From Escallonia rubra (lineage: Eukaryota; Streptophyta; Magnoliopsida; Escalloniales; Escalloniaceae): a stretch of DNA of 64,000 nt. The notes beneath the pieces were generated by a model. It saw only the letters and a list, made by a program, of their open reading frames with translations, was not told the DNA's origin and made no database searches. Location of the stretch: contig JAVXUO010003150.1 of NCBI GenBank assembly GCA_033065855.1, forward strand, positions 186,001-250,000, written 5' to 3'. Made by a program: the position numbers and the translations under genes. Below are positions 37,859 to 50,341 of the stretch, one piece after another (position 1 is the first letter of the stretch; every line of letters begins with the position of its first letter).

Positions 37859-38600
37859 CTCCTTTTAGTGGGAGAAGTTGCTTGAGCGGAACAAAGTATT
37901 GCTAACCCTCCTACAACTAAGCTCAATCATGTGCTAAATTGGGCTATAAGATCCACTATTACATTTGTTCCAATTGTAAGCACTTGTCCTCCAACTAGGA
38001 ATGTGTTATTACAAGAGAGAAAAAGCATATATTCAGTAATTCTAGATCAATTCGAGATAAACGGGCAAACTAGTACGCCTTATTTCAATACTTGTGAACT
38101 TCTCCCTATTAATTCCTCTTGCTCTCGTCTATCCATTTGCCCATCTGAATATCTCTATCGCACAGATGTTCAGCTGCTTTTGATGCATCTTGACATTCCT
38201 GGAAGTTTGCCTTAGTGGCTACAACTTGTTTCATATAAGGAATAACTTTACCACCAAAGCTGCTGGCTTTAAAAGTACTAAATACAGATGATGTTTCAGC
38301 AAGTTCGTTGTGAATGTGTGCTTGATGTTTCACAAAAGCGTCTTTGGAGTTGTTAAATTACCTCTGACAAGGCTTGCCGGTTTTGCTCTATGATTTCCAA
38401 TTTAAGTTTAGAAATTTCGTATTCTCCAATACATATGGCATAATTTGGAGATACTCTAGGTATATCTATGCGAAATCCCTTGTACATAGTACGACAAGTC
38501 CAAAAAGATGCAGACTCTTTAAGTTTTTCTACTTACGAGTTGTTAGAAACGCATTCTTTGTGATTATGTTTGAAGCTATCAGAAAATTTAGGACATGACG
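37859..38600 (-). pseudogene. gene fragment, unrecognised (minus strand)
   Basis: On the minus strand 38333-38109 encodes a 74-residue frame (MKHQAHIHNELAETSSVFS... ending GKWIDESKRN) with the look of real coding sequence: mixed composition and an amphipathic helical pattern. Just upstream, 38410-38350 reads SKLKLEIIEQNRQALSE, which could be an adjoining piece of the same coiled-coil-like protein. I do not recognise the family. Lack of a start, of clear splice sites and of continuation points to a fragment. Confidence 0.35.
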
Positions 38601-38639
38601 GACAAAGAGTCTACATATGTGCAACCCCCTCATAATGTA

Positions 38640-39170
38640 TTATGCAAGACTATGATGCCACAGACTCATTATGTGGGTGCCTAGTGCAGGGTTGCGCATG
38701 GGGGCATAGGCGTTTAACCACACAATGGTCTAAGCGTTGGACTGCACGATGGTCCTGGCGTGTAATGTCACAACTCAATGCACTTATTATATAAGACATC
38801 TTGTCCAAACGACTGATATATGTCTTGTGTTTATGTCTCACATCGGTTACTTAAAAAAGTTTGCAACTTGAGCCTTAATATATAAGACATCTTGTCCAAC
38901 ATTGGTTGTAAAGAGAAGATCACTGCTTATCTTTAAACTATATGTAAGTTGTCTTGTATTATATTTAAAGTCAAGAGAAAATAGTCTTTCTTTGAGAAGG
39001 CGAACTAGTGAGAAATACACGTGAGAGACCGATGTAAATCTGATATGTGCCAAGTGCATTTGAGTTCTCTTATATGTCTTGTGTTTTCTTATTTGGTTAT
39101 CGTGTTCTATATATATTTATTTATTTAGTGCAATTTCGTAACACAAACATTGGGGTATCCAATGACAATG
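38640..39170 (+). repeat. possible LTR-derived remnant
   Basis: Contains the CTCACATCGGTTA motif common in plant LTR/TRIM ends, two copies of ATATAAGACATCTTGTCC (near 38788 and 38880) and, near 39140-39160, CGTAACACAAACATTGGGGTATCC, which resembles an LTR end followed by a degenerate primer-binding site. No paired LTR or target duplication could be defined. Confidence 0.25.
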
Positions 39171-39479
39171 TGAGGGAAAATGTCCCTGAATCTGTGACGG
39201 TAAGCTATCTTTAATCCTCTTCTAATACTACATTTATGGTCAACGAGACTTGAATTTATTCAATTAGTAGTTCAGGCTCTCCTGTGGTTTTGTCGTGATC
39301 CATGAGCTGCATTTGGTTGAAATCTTTAGCTTCTTTACCTTGTCAAAACAATCTTTAGCTTCTTTAGTTTTGACTTGTTCTACATATATGCTTTGATACT
39401 AAAATCCTCTTTTGTACAGAATTTGCAACATAAAGCATTTTGAATTTTTCTTGTATGAATTCCGTGGTAAATTTTTTCT

Positions 39480-39812
39480 TCAGGATAAACTTATCAAGAT
39501 GTTGGAGGAAATTGCTCGAGTTGGCGATCACCCTGAATTTTGTCCTTAGGAAGATGATTGAAGAAGAATAGGAGCAGATACAGGAAGATCTTGTAGAAAG
39601 AAGCAAGCAATTTGCTTCCACATCTTCCTGAATGTCTAGTTTATGACATTCTTGTAAAAGTTACAGCCTCTTGCCTTTTTGAAGAGTTCATGCTTGTATA
39701 CAAAGCATGGAAAGGAATTATCTCTAGAAGCGATTTCGTTGCCCAAAACTTCAGTGAAATACAACCTCAGTTCCTGATACAGAACCAAACTTTTTGCAGA
39801 AACAGGTATTAG
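39480..39812 (+). pseudogene. F-box gene fragment
   Basis: Frame 39612-39812 (66 residues) begins with an F-box-like stretch, LPHLPECLVYDILVKV, followed by YKAWKGIISRSDFV. This matches the LP..(L/I)..(I/V)L..L...C..W...I..P.F pattern of plant F-box proteins. There is no ATG, the length is short and no kelch or FBA repeats follow. A nearby piece at 39484-39549 (DKLIKMLEEIARVGDHPEF then stop) is in another frame. This is a broken F-box gene. Confidence 0.5.
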
Positions 39813-41006
39813 AAAGCAAAGGTAATGGAGATTGAAGAAGCTTAGCTTGACATAAAGTTACACTATTCTGGACTGCAAACAGTGGGTAGAATCATGTGAG
39901 CGGGTATGTTGTGTCTATGGATGCGAGTGATGAAAAATCCGTTCAAACAAATCTTCCACATATCAGCGACAAGATCAACAAGCTGGTTTGGCTCAAGAAG
40001 CATACCTCAAAAGGCAAGCCTCTTCCACTGGCAGAACTCAAATGGGTGATTAGACTGTGGTCTCATGTTGTTTCTCTGCTAGATTTCTTTTTGCTTTTAC
40101 CTTTTAATGATCTGCAAAAATTAAACATACAGGGTTTGAATTAATCAGAGAGATTGACATTTGATTGCACTTTCACTTCTCCGTCTCTATTTCTTCTCAT
40201 TTTTTCTTTCTGATGCTTCTGGACCTGGTTTTCTTGTCATAGTCTAAAATGACGGTCCTTCTCATAGCACGATTTGCTTTTCGTATGTAGGATTTTAATA
40301 CGTTGGTTTTTTAGTATGGCAAAGTAGATATATCAACTATAAATCTCATGGAGAGCTCAATTTTGGCTCAGGTTGAAAGCTGGTAGCTAGGCGTGAGTAC
40401 GGTTTGGTTGGTTCCATTTTGAGGATGAATACCAAACCGAATAGACCACCATTGATTTGGGGAAAAAAAATCGTAGTTGAACAGTTCGATTTCAAAAGTT
40501 TGGACGGATCAAACTGATTTGTTTGGACGAATTTACCAATTTGAGCATGTAGTAATTTTGGATTTGTTTGAGCTAATCCACTTACTATTAGGCATTTGTA
40601 ACATACTAAATCACAAGAATTGGAGTCTACCTTTTGAAATTACCGTAGAGTTTACTTATATATGTTGTAGCTAAATTCTAAGTATGATAAAAACTGAATA
40701 ATAACTAGGATTAGATTAAAATTTATATGTTCTTAATTGGATATATATATGGTTTAGAATGATTAAAAAAAAAACGAACCGAACATCGGTTTGGATAAAA
40801 GAAATAAAAATCAAACTGATTATTTTTTTAAATCGATTTATGATTAGTGACCAGTTAGATTGGTTTGAACAATTTAAATGCTCACATCTACTGACGATAT
40901 GTTACAATTATATAAGCTTCCCCTTAACCAATTCTTCGGGTTATATATCAAACAATATCTCTTTTGTGGATAGCTTCACATATTAGTGGTAGTAAGTCAG
41001 GCTGAG
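39813..41006. other. intergenic, AT-rich, no gene recognised
   Basis: Short open frames occur (for example 39896-40144) but have no recognised domain. The stretch 40440-40990 is AT-rich, with repeated GGTTTGG/AACCGAA words suggesting decayed repeat DNA. Confidence 0.4.
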
Positions 41007-41672
41007 GAGGATGCGTACTTAGTAAAGTCGCAGGCGCACCTAAGGCGCAAGGCCTGGCGTGCGCCTTTTCGAAGTGAGAGGCAAAATAAAAATAAATAAA
41101 TAATAGTGCAGTAAACCAATAAAATCACGTAAAAAACTCCATAACATGGCAATTTAACAAATTTTCAACAACAGAAAAAGTTTCAAATCCAATGAGAAGT
41201 AATTAATTCTAAATGAATATGAAAACATCATCATCATCATCATCAGTGAGGGTTAAAGTAACAATATTTTTTTCAAAAGAAAATCATAGGTTCCAAGTCT
41301 AATAGAGATTCTCTTCAGTTTCATCTTCTTTGTCTACAAGGTAAAGTGAAGGAATAAATTTATTTAAAAAAGAGTAATAATTGTGGACGAGACGCTAGCA
41401 CAATGAACAACAATACGAGAATCGATTGATTAGGAATTTGCGATTTTAAGTTTTGTGTGGTTTAGATATTAATTTATTATGTTATGAAACAATGCATCAA
41501 AAATTATGAATGGTTGAGATAATGCCACGATACAAAAATAAAAAATTAGGATTTCATACTTTTTTTGCGCCTCCACCACCGCCCTACTCCTAAGCGCACA
41601 TGCACACCTTTTCGAAGGGGCTGTACCTAACCCTAGGTAAGGCGCACTCCTTTGATAACACTGAGAGGATGT
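41007..41672. mobile_element. hAT-type MITE-like element with GGCGCAC termini
   Basis: An 8-bp direct repeat GAGGATGC (41007-41014) / GAGGATGT (41665-41672) flanks about 650 bp. Both ends carry GGCGCAC-rich, inversely oriented sequence (left: GCAGGCGCACCTAAGGCGCA; right: CCTAGGTAAGGCGCACTCC). An 8-bp duplication suits the hAT superfamily. No coding capacity. The outermost bases match only imperfectly. Confidence 0.55.
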
Positions 41673-42275
41673 ATGCCCGTTATTTTTTATGCAAGTAATA
41701 GGGCACTTGCAATAGGGCAAGGGCATACACCACCCGATGTCTCAATCAAGGAATAGTTTTTAAAGATGTAAATAAAGCCTATAAAATTTAATTTGCCTTA
41801 GGCTCCGATAAGATTGCAAAATTAGAATTGAAAATCGAAATTTTGTTTCAATTTAAATTCTCAAAGAACAAGAATTAGGAAAGAATTTGAATTTCGTTGT
41901 TTGGAAAAGCACTAAAATTGAAAAAATAAAACATTTAATCACAAACTTATTTTCCTTTTAACTAGAGTTTACAACTCCAGCAATAGAGGTGGCTGCCACA
42001 AGATTTAGTCCGGCAGCGGGCAGTGGTGGCCGGCCGCCGGCTGAGGCATGAGATAAACTTGAGTTTTGGTAGCTTTTTGACCTGATCTTCCGGCCATAAC
42101 CCGAGTCGTTGTCAGGTCCCCATCTCCCAATTCCAAAATTAACCTAAATCTCTTGCTGATATTGCGTTAAATTAATCATGCCTGAGACAGATAAAAGCAA
42201 AGCAACACAATTAATCCCCTCAAAATCTTCACCTACAAATTGAGGAACACACACACTGAACAGAGGACACAAAAA
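41673..42275 (+). promoter_or_regulatory. DET2 upstream region
   Basis: About 600 bases precede the DET2 ATG, with an AT-rich upper half and a GC-rich patch (GGCCGGCCGCCGGC near 42030). No firm TATA box or brassinosteroid-response element can be assigned by eye. Confidence 0.4.
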
Positions 42276-43070
42276 ATGGCCTGGGACCAAACCATCTTCC
42301 AAAACAGCCTCCTCTCAGTCTTCATCATCGCGCCACCCACCTTCATCTCCACCTACTTCCTCACGGCCCCCTACGGCAAGCACCACCGCCCGGGATGGGG
42401 CCCCACCATGTCGCCGCCCTTGGCCTGGTTCCTCATGGAGAGCCCCACCCTGTGGCTCACCCTCCTCCTCTTCCCCTTTGGCCAGCACCACTCGAACCCA
42501 CGAGCCCTGGCCCTGATCTCACCCTTCCTGTTCCACTACCTCCACCGCACCTGCATCTACCCCCTCCGCATCCACTTCAAGACCCACCGCCGGGAAACCA
42601 CCAGCCGGAAATCCGCTAGCGGGTTCCCGGTCAGCATCGCCCTGATGGCATTCACCTTCAACACATTGAATGCTTATTTACAAGCCAGATGGGTCTCTCA
42701 CTACGCTGATTATGAGGGTGATAGGCGGTTTTGGTGGAGGTTTGCCGGCGGGTTGGCGGTTTTCGTGAGCGGCATGGTGGTGAATGTAAGGTCGGATATG
42801 GAGTTACTGAGGTTGAAGAGTGAGGGTGGGGGGTATAAGGTACCCAGGGGAGGGTGGTTTGAGTTGGTGAGCTGTCCCAATTATTTTGGGGAGGTGGTGG
42901 AGTGGCTGGGCTGGGCTGTGATGACTTGGGCCTGGGCCGGGCTCGGGTTTTTTCTGTACACGTGTGCAAACTTGGTGCCTAGGGCACGTGCGAACCACAG
43001 GTGGTACTTGGAGAAGTTTGGGGAGGATTATCCCAGGAGGAGGAAGGCTGTGATTCCATACTTGTATTGA
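42276..43070 (+). CDS. DET2: steroid 5-alpha-reductase DET2 (brassinosteroid biosynthesis)
   Basis: An intronless frame of 264 residues (Arabidopsis DET2 is 262). The start is the ATG at 42276 (MAWDQTIF) in good context, AAAATGGCC; upstream in-frame codons lack an ATG. The enzyme reduces the delta-4 bond of campestenone-type sterols with NADPH in the endoplasmic reticulum membrane. Several hydrophobic segments cover most of the protein, followed by the C-terminal steroid-dehydrogenase signature: NVRSD, then VPRGGWFELVSCPNYFGE and VEWLGW. Glu of YFGE (about residue 206) corresponds to the Glu altered in the classic det2 mutant. The C-terminus AVIPYLY is family-typical. The first half is markedly GC-rich (C-ending codons), unlike the flanking DNA. 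Intact. Confidence 0.96.
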   Translation: MAWDQTIFQNSLLSVFIIAPPTFISTYFLTAPYGKHHRPGWGPTMSPPLAWFLMESPTLWLTLLLFPFGQHHSNPRALALISPFLFHYLHRTCIYPLRIHFKTHRRETTSRKSASGFPVSIALMAFTFNTLNAYLQARWVSHYADYEGDRRFWWRFAGGLAVFVSGMVVNVRSDMELLRLKSEGGGYKVPRGGWFELVSCPNYFGEVVEWLGWAVMTWAWAGLGFFLYTCANLVPRARANHRWYLEKFGEDYPRRRKAVIPYLY

Positions 43071-44404
43071 AATTGCTTTGTTTAGGCTCTTTTGACATGT
43101 CAAGTGAAATACAAAGATTTTATTGCCTTCAAGCCTACTAGCTGATAAGCTTTACTCCTATTGTCTTTTCCGTTCGATTTTTAGGATTACTTCGTTCGCT
43201 TTTTACGTGTACAATTTATTGTTGTTTTAGTAAAGCTTGTTAAGAAGTTGTGTGAAACTTTATCTCATCGATCATTGGTTACTAGTTGGTGACCGTATCA
43301 TATGCCAGTTATGAAAGGCTTCGATTGTACACTTTTTGCGTAGGGCTTCTCTTCTATTAAGTTTGCTTTGCTTTATATTTCTTCAGTTTACGCCCCAACA
43401 AACCCATAGTATGCGCTAATAGGGTGAAATAGCGAGTAAGAAACTTTTTTTCGCGAGATATGTTTCCGTTTACTCAACAGCAGTTTTTCCTTCGAGAGAA
43501 CTTGCAGAGCAATTGAGCATGGAGCGTATCGATAAGAGCTTAGCACAACCAAAGCCTGAAAGGAGTCGGAATTACAAAGTTTTCTTGCTAGTCAAATGGA
43601 CTGCCGCAGCCCTCCTGCAGTAGTTTGTGCCTTCTAATGAGCTTAGCTGCTACTGCCTGCTAGCAGTGCAGTACACCTCCGAGCTATTTGGACGGGATAC
43701 CGAGGGATGATGCTCTGGGTAACAGACCACCCAGGTTACTGGGAATGTAGCTTTTGGGCCTTCTTACGAATGCGCGGCATCCACCAGATAGGAACCTGAA
43801 CCAGCAATGGTACCTCCATAATAACACTATTTGACACCTCGATAACTAGCTCTCTCCAACTTCCAGTGAATATAATGCAGATTCATCTGTCTAGAAGACA
43901 TGCCAGAGGAGAGGCTGGACAACCATATAAGCGGGTGAAAATAACACTCTTAACACAAATGCACGCGATAATGGATAGATGAAATAGCACAAAGATGAAC
44001 TAAACAAGGTACCACCATCATATCTGCTCTTCCTAATATTTTCAAAGCATTTTATTTGGTCGTGTCGCTCGCATAATTTATAGTGTTCTGGCTACATCAA
44101 TACCAGTTGAAACACAAGTGCAATCTATCTATAACCTAAAACAAAAGAAAAACAAGATAAAACCGACAAAGGGAAAACTTATCGAAGCTCGTAGCATGTG
44201 ATAAATTAAATCAAACTGGGGAAACTTGAGTTGAAGCAGCAGCTATCTTGTTCTACTATCTCGTTGTTCACCAATTTCAACCTCGTGATTGGGCAGCAAG
44301 AATTTCGCTGGTAATAAGCACACCTTTGGTTGAGTCGAGTTCCGTCTTCAAGAAATAGAGGAAGTCTCAACAAATTTATCAACCACCACGTTAAGTGCTT
44401 TTCG
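43071..44404. other. DET2 3' flank and CAC3 3' flank
   Basis: No additional gene is recognised between the two convergent genes DET2 (plus) and CAC3 (minus). The part below 44405 includes the terminal non-coding exon of CAC3; its poly(A) site is not placed. Confidence 0.5.
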
Positions 44405-44405
44405 C

Positions 44406-44774
44406 CTGCAAGATGCAAATAAAGAGAGTTGACGCATGATATCAGAACTGAATCAACATCATATAAATTGCATAGAGACTCAAAAATAATAGGCGAATTT
44501 GAGTCAAAAATAATAATTGAGCCCTCGAAATCTCCAAGTCTTAGCGAGTAACACTTTTAACACATATTTTCAACTTGGCACAGGATGAAATTGCACACTC
44601 TAGGCAAGAAACAAACAGCCGTACTGTAGACAAGCTTATAGACTGATTCCCAGACATTTAATAGGAGGGCTCTAATAACACGCTATTCAGAAGAGGAAGT
44701 AACGTGCTTCGTCTATTAAACAGAAGGAAAAAAAGGTCGACTGAAGAACTTGATTTATGGCTATACGAACTTAC
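44406..44774 (-). other. 3' UTR intron of CAC3, donor one base after the stop
   Basis: Minus strand: the stop TGA (44778-44776) is followed by T and then the consensus donor GTAAGT (from 44774). A consensus acceptor TTGCATCTTGCAG ends at 44406. The resulting 369-base intron would lie entirely in the 3' UTR. The junction is so close to the stop that nonsense-mediated decay is not expected. Confidence 0.65.
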
Positions 44775-44775
44775 A

Positions 44776-47700
44776 TCAGGCAAAACTGCGATTCGCTTCA
44801 AAATTTATCTCTACTCTTGATCCATCATACTTAGAGCTACTGTTGTTGCCTTGAAGCGAAGTTCCATCCATTCCCCCAGAAGCCTCAATAGCTTCAGAAA
44901 TTTCAGCCGTCAGTCTCTCATGCTTCTCTTTTAAGGCCGAGGAACTCATAGCCTCTGAAATGCTCTGCTTTATCTGTTGCTCCAAAGCCTGAATCTTACT
45001 TTTGGACTCTGCAGTAGGTGTCTTTCCAGCCTTCGCTACCTCCATCTTCAACAGCTCAACCTTGTTCTTCAATTCTGACGAATTAATAACATCTTCAATT
45101 ATCTTGTTAATATCATCATTTAGTTCATCTATCTTGGGCTTGACGGCTGAGAATGAACGGGGGTCGACATGCATCCCAAGGGACTTGAGAACATCAGAAA
45201 ATTCTAATTCCACGTCTTCCTTAACCTGCACGAATTTTTCCTTCAGTCCCTGGTCCAACTCCCCTCCAGACTTCTCTATTTCAGCATTCAAAGCATCAAT
45301 TTTCTGCTTAACATCTGGCCTATCTAAGACCTCTTTGAATTTCTTATTGATTTCCTGCTTCAGTGGCTTCAGTGGACCTGTCTTACCGTTCTTCTCTGAG
45401 AGAAACTTGGCTCTAGATATTTCCTGCAGCATGCCAAGCTTATACTTAAGGCGAGCATAATTAGGAGCTTCAGACACATTTTGGTTGAAGTCGTCCTTAA
45501 GCTTCTGAATCTTCTCCTGTAGAGCCGGGTGCACAAGCTCGTCTTTAGAATTTCTTGCTTTTGTGAATTCTTCCTGCAACATCAAGATTTGATCCTTCAA
45601 GCCCATAGCTTTAGCTGCCTCGGAATATTCATAAGCAACTTCTCTTTTCAACTTCTCTATCATTTCATTCAGACCCGACTGTGGAGGCGCAGCAGATGAC
45701 TCCCTAGCAGTCATAACCTGCTGTTTCAGTTTTTCAACCTCATCCGCCAACTCCACATCTGGAGTCTTTCCTGGCTTCTGGAGAATAGGTTCTTCTTTCT
45801 TTTTCATGCTAACTTTCTTTTTCGCTTCTATCGGTATTCCTTCTTGGAAACCACCAAGTTTTCGGAACTTGAGATTCCGATGTTTTAACAGCTCGTGTGT
45901 GTCCATCTTTCCAAGCTCCTGTTTAAGCCAGAGACACCTGTCAAGATTCCGTTGGAAGTATGTGATTCCTGTAAAAGACTGAAGTGAATGTACTCACATC
46001 CATTGACTCAACAACTGCAGCTTTTATCTGTTGTGAGGTCCAGTATGGATCTGCATGTGCACCACCAAGTGGCTCCTGCAATTACACCAAATGTTCCATT
46101 CAGATATCATACAAGTAAATGGATGCTTTAAAGTTGAAAACAAAGATCTGACATTTTACCAAGTATTCAACTTAGAAAGGCAGAAGTAAATTTAATAAGA
46201 TCCGAAGATTAACTGAATTGCACTAATAAAAACGTCCATAATGAAGAAGAAGTAGCACTAATTAGCAAGAACAAACAACGTAGCAAGTCAATTCAAATGA
46301 AGCCCACATTGTCATTGATTTAATTAACAAGGTTTCTATTCAAAAAAATTGCGATAAGCATACGTGAGCTGGCAGTTGAAGGTTTCCTGCTTCAAGAGTA
46401 TTAGTAGCATGTGTTCCAGTATCTATATTACACCCTCCATGTACAAAGGCATACTAAACTTGCAAAGTAGCAACAGGAGGAGAAGAATGATAGGGGCTGG
46501 GGGATTGTTGGAATGCTAAGCTACACAATATAGCAAATAGTAACATGGAGCAGAATAATACAGGGATGATGCCATCTGCAATTTGCAGCTTAGTCAATTC
46601 TGTAGCAGTAATCTTAAGCTTCTCAGCTGCCTGCATGGAAATTAAAAGGAAAAAAAGAAGAAAAAGAGATCAAAATAAGCTTCATCTTTTTCTTTTTCTC
46701 TTTTGCTTTTGATAGGTAAAATAAGCTTCAGGTTCCTAAGAAATAGACACTGATACAAGTCATGTCATCATTCCAACCTTAGGAGAGGCTTTGGCAGTCT
46801 TCCACAAGATTGCTGCACATGCTTCTGGACTGTGCATGGGAAATGAGCAGATCAGTACAAGTGAAAAGAACAGACAAAAGTTCCCCAAAGAAAACAGAAG
46901 AAGTTTCATGCAAACAAAATTAATTCTACAAAGGGAACTGGGAGAAAAGCTACATTTAAAGCACTCCATGGTTATCGCACTAATCACCAAAGAATAAAAC
47001 TGAAGAATACAATTGTTAAAGTCAAAGCAGGAAGAATACATTGAACACATAGCACCAAAGTAAGAGGATCTAGCTATGGGTTCACTAAAACTGACTATTT
47101 CTTTCAGCCTATATGAGGCCCCATAATTCCCAACCATATCCAGAGTTCAAAAGAGTGCTTGAGCTTATTTTTGTATGAGAATGCAGTAAAGAATAAAGAT
47201 GTTAATGGCCCTTCTACGAAATCTTATTTTTGTAAAGAACACTCTTGCAGTAACAATATAAAGCTCAACACCCATTTACTGAAGCCATTTATTTGAACCA
47301 ACTTCTGCATCTTGTAAAACACCTTACTCTTAACAACTCTTGTTAGTATCAGATTCCTGCATCTATGCGAAGAGGTACTAATGAACTGGGTACAAGACAC
47401 AGATGTGATACAACACAGATATCCCGAGACGGCAAAATTCAGATAGGGACAATTATATTTTCATTCACAAAATATACGTACTATACAATAACAAATAAAC
47501 ATTGAAAAGATACATCAGCACAGAAAGATAGTAAAGATGCATACAGCAAATGCTCAACTAGAAGACTGACAGGGACAACTGCCATGATAAATTTGCACTA
47601 ATGTGAACTTAATAAAGTAGTGGTGATGATTAATCACCTGGCAACATAGAAGACTGCATTTTCAAGCATTAACAACTTATTAGCACATCCGATAGCAAGA

Positions 47701-50341
47701 GCACCACCAGATCCACCTTCTCCCATGACAATGGAAACAATTGGTACCTTCAGACCAAACATGGTCCTCAAATTGTGAGCTATGGCTTCACCCTGCGTGC
47801 AAATAAACAACTCAGGTCAGCACATTGGTCGGTATTGAAAGATAATATCTGCATACATGAGTTGTACGTTTTCCACATACTTGGCCGAGTTCCTCTGATT
47901 TCAGATCTGCATATGCTCCTGGAGTGTCAATGAAAGTAACAATGGGGAATCCATGGTGATCTGCATAATACATCATACGTAGAGCCTTCCGATAACTGTC
48001 AAGTATAGTATTACCATTTAGGATACAATTGGTAAAATTCTCATCCAAAAGTTAAGCTTATGGATTGAACTTGATGCCTTGCAAAATTGAAAATCTATTT
48101 TTAGTTATTTTGCATAAGAGCGAACGGGATACTACAGAAAATCTAATTCAAATCTAGTCACTTTTGCATAAGCGCAAGTGGAAAGTCTCTCTTCAAAAGA
48201 TATTGCAAAGTTCACCTCCTAGTTTACGTACCCGTGGGGAGTAGGCATCCCAAAATTGCGCTGAATGTTCTCCTTTGTATTTCGACCCTTCTGATGACCA
48301 ATGAACATGTAGCTTCTGCCATTTATGGTTCCCAGACCAGTGACAATTGCAGGATCATCATATCCAGATCGGTCCCCGTGAAGCTCTACAAACTGGACTT
48401 TCGGGAATAAAAAGAGATTTCTACAATTAGTATTGGGCATGTAAAATAAAAAAAACTGGGGGGGGGGGATAGTTCCGAACCTTCTCAGTGATGTTAAAGA
48501 CGTGGTCAAGAAAAGTTGGCCTATTTGGGTGTCGCGCAATATTCACGCGCTGTATAGGAGTTAAATGCGTGTAAAGATCTTTCAGAGCCTGCAAGCAATA
48601 TTGTAAGGATGTGAAGAATCAACAGATATAAAGCATGCCAAGGACAAGAGTATGAATTTTAAGTCTACATCAATATTTTAAGGAGATGGTCCCATACATG
48701 GACAGGAGACTACCTTGAAAACTCCTAAGTTAGGGAGAAGAGGGGGAGGGAGGGAATGCTTTGCACAATGCAGGAAAGTGTAGATTCTTTGACATAAAGT
48801 TTAGAGTAAACTGTCTTAATTTCGAACACAGCCAAAATTTTACTGGATGGACTTCAACTGTCTCGAATATATGCTTTTTCTTTCAGCCACTAAAACCATA
48901 TTGGTAATTTGATGTTAGTCCAAAGTATTGCACATCGTAGATACTAATTACTTTGTGGATAATTAGTATGTTTCAAGCTCTAAAGATATATCAATACATG
49001 AATTCCATTTTTTTCTTTCTTTGGGTTCATTTTGTACATACTGCTTTGAGGTTTTTGTGCTTATCATATTTATGCTTACGTATATGTAGCATATTTTTAC
49101 TACCAAAAATTATGTAAATTTCAAATTGGGTCAACAAACACAGAAGAAAGATTTTCCTGCCTTTTACGTCATATATTCTGTATCCCTACCTCTGTCGTCT
49201 CCCTCCCCACTCCTCGTGTCCTTCTGCTTAGTCATGTAGGGAACAACAAGTTCCGAATGTTATACATTAGCCTACTCTATAGAGGCTTAAAGAAACATTA
49301 GCATCAACCATTAGGAAGCCATCATCTAGTAATGAAACTAATGATGCCATCAACACGAAAAATGCCACATACTTCAAGCAATGGTGTCCAATACGTGTCT
49401 AAAGGGCTGGATATGGCGCCCCTAATGTTCTTGTTTGGATATTTAAAGATAGTAGGGGCTTATGCAACCAAGGAATTCTGAACAACCAACAGAGCTAGTG
49501 AGTAAAACCACAAGTCATCGTAAGTTGATGATGTCTGGCAGTAATGCCTCCGACAACATTATGAGAATGGGATATCGGGTATATATTTCTTCGGTGTGAA
49601 ATTTAACCATATGAATATTAAAGGAACATTAAGAGTCTCTTGGGTCATAATGCACATTTATCTAAAAGTTATTATGCCACCAAATGCACATCTAGACAAT
49701 GTCTAAGGTAATACGTTCTTGAATTTATTCAGCATTTCGTCCATAAACTTAAGCTTTACAATAACTTTCGAAACATTACTAATCCCTTAAAGGTTCCCAA
49801 CTAAAAAAGTCAACTAGACAAATATACTGATTAGTCAAACCTGTTGATACTTGTTTTCTAGAGAGATGATTTGATCACTGAAGTCCAGACCAGTTTCATT
49901 AGCCATCTTTTGTACCTGCACCCATTGAGAATTCAGTTTAGAAGAAGTAAATGCAAGTTATTGACTAAATAACCACATTGAGTGGGTCTAACATCGTACA
50001 TCAACAATTTTCTTCTGCAGATCCATGAGAGGTTTCTCAAAGTCCAAAGTGACGGGCTTTGGCTTCACTTTCAATGGCTTGAAAGGTGAGAGATGACTAA
50101 GGACTCCACCCTTCACATTAGGATCCGCATCCTCAGGCCACGGATACTCATGCTTCTTCACCTTCCTTAATTTAGCAGAGACAGTCAAATCCCTCTTCCC
50201 TGTGCCCAATCGCGTCCTACCTAGGGCTTTCAGTGGCACACCACTCACACCATTACTCGAGCTTCGCAGAAGATCCGAAGCTGAAGTTCCGCTAGCCAAA
50301 TTTCCAGGTAATGTCACCGGAGAATGTGAAGCCGTAGCCAT
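44776..50341 (-). CDS. CAC3: acetyl-CoA carboxylase carboxyltransferase subunit alpha, chloroplastic
   Basis: Ten coding exons join in frame to 765 codons plus stop: 50341-50000, 49915-49841, 48588-48481, 48392-48232, 47995-47881, 47792-47638, 46829-46778, 46630-46562, 46075-45998, 45918-44776. Arabidopsis CAC3 is 769. The Ser/Thr-rich, acid-poor N-terminus ([14 protein letters not shown]...) fits a plastid transit peptide. The carboxyltransferase core has [50 protein letters not shown] and [11 protein letters not shown]. With beta-carboxyltransferase (usually plastid-encoded accD) it transfers the carboxyl group from biotin carrier protein to acetyl-CoA for plastid fatty-acid synthesis. The last exon adds about 375 Lys/Glu-rich residues, predicted coiled coil and typical of plant CAC3 but absent from bacterial AccA. 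Confidence 0.96.

Noticed and set aside
45002-45460. 152-codon plus-strand frame
   Set aside because: Antisense shadow of the Lys/Glu-rich last exon of CAC3; the Ser-rich composition is what that coding strand predicts.
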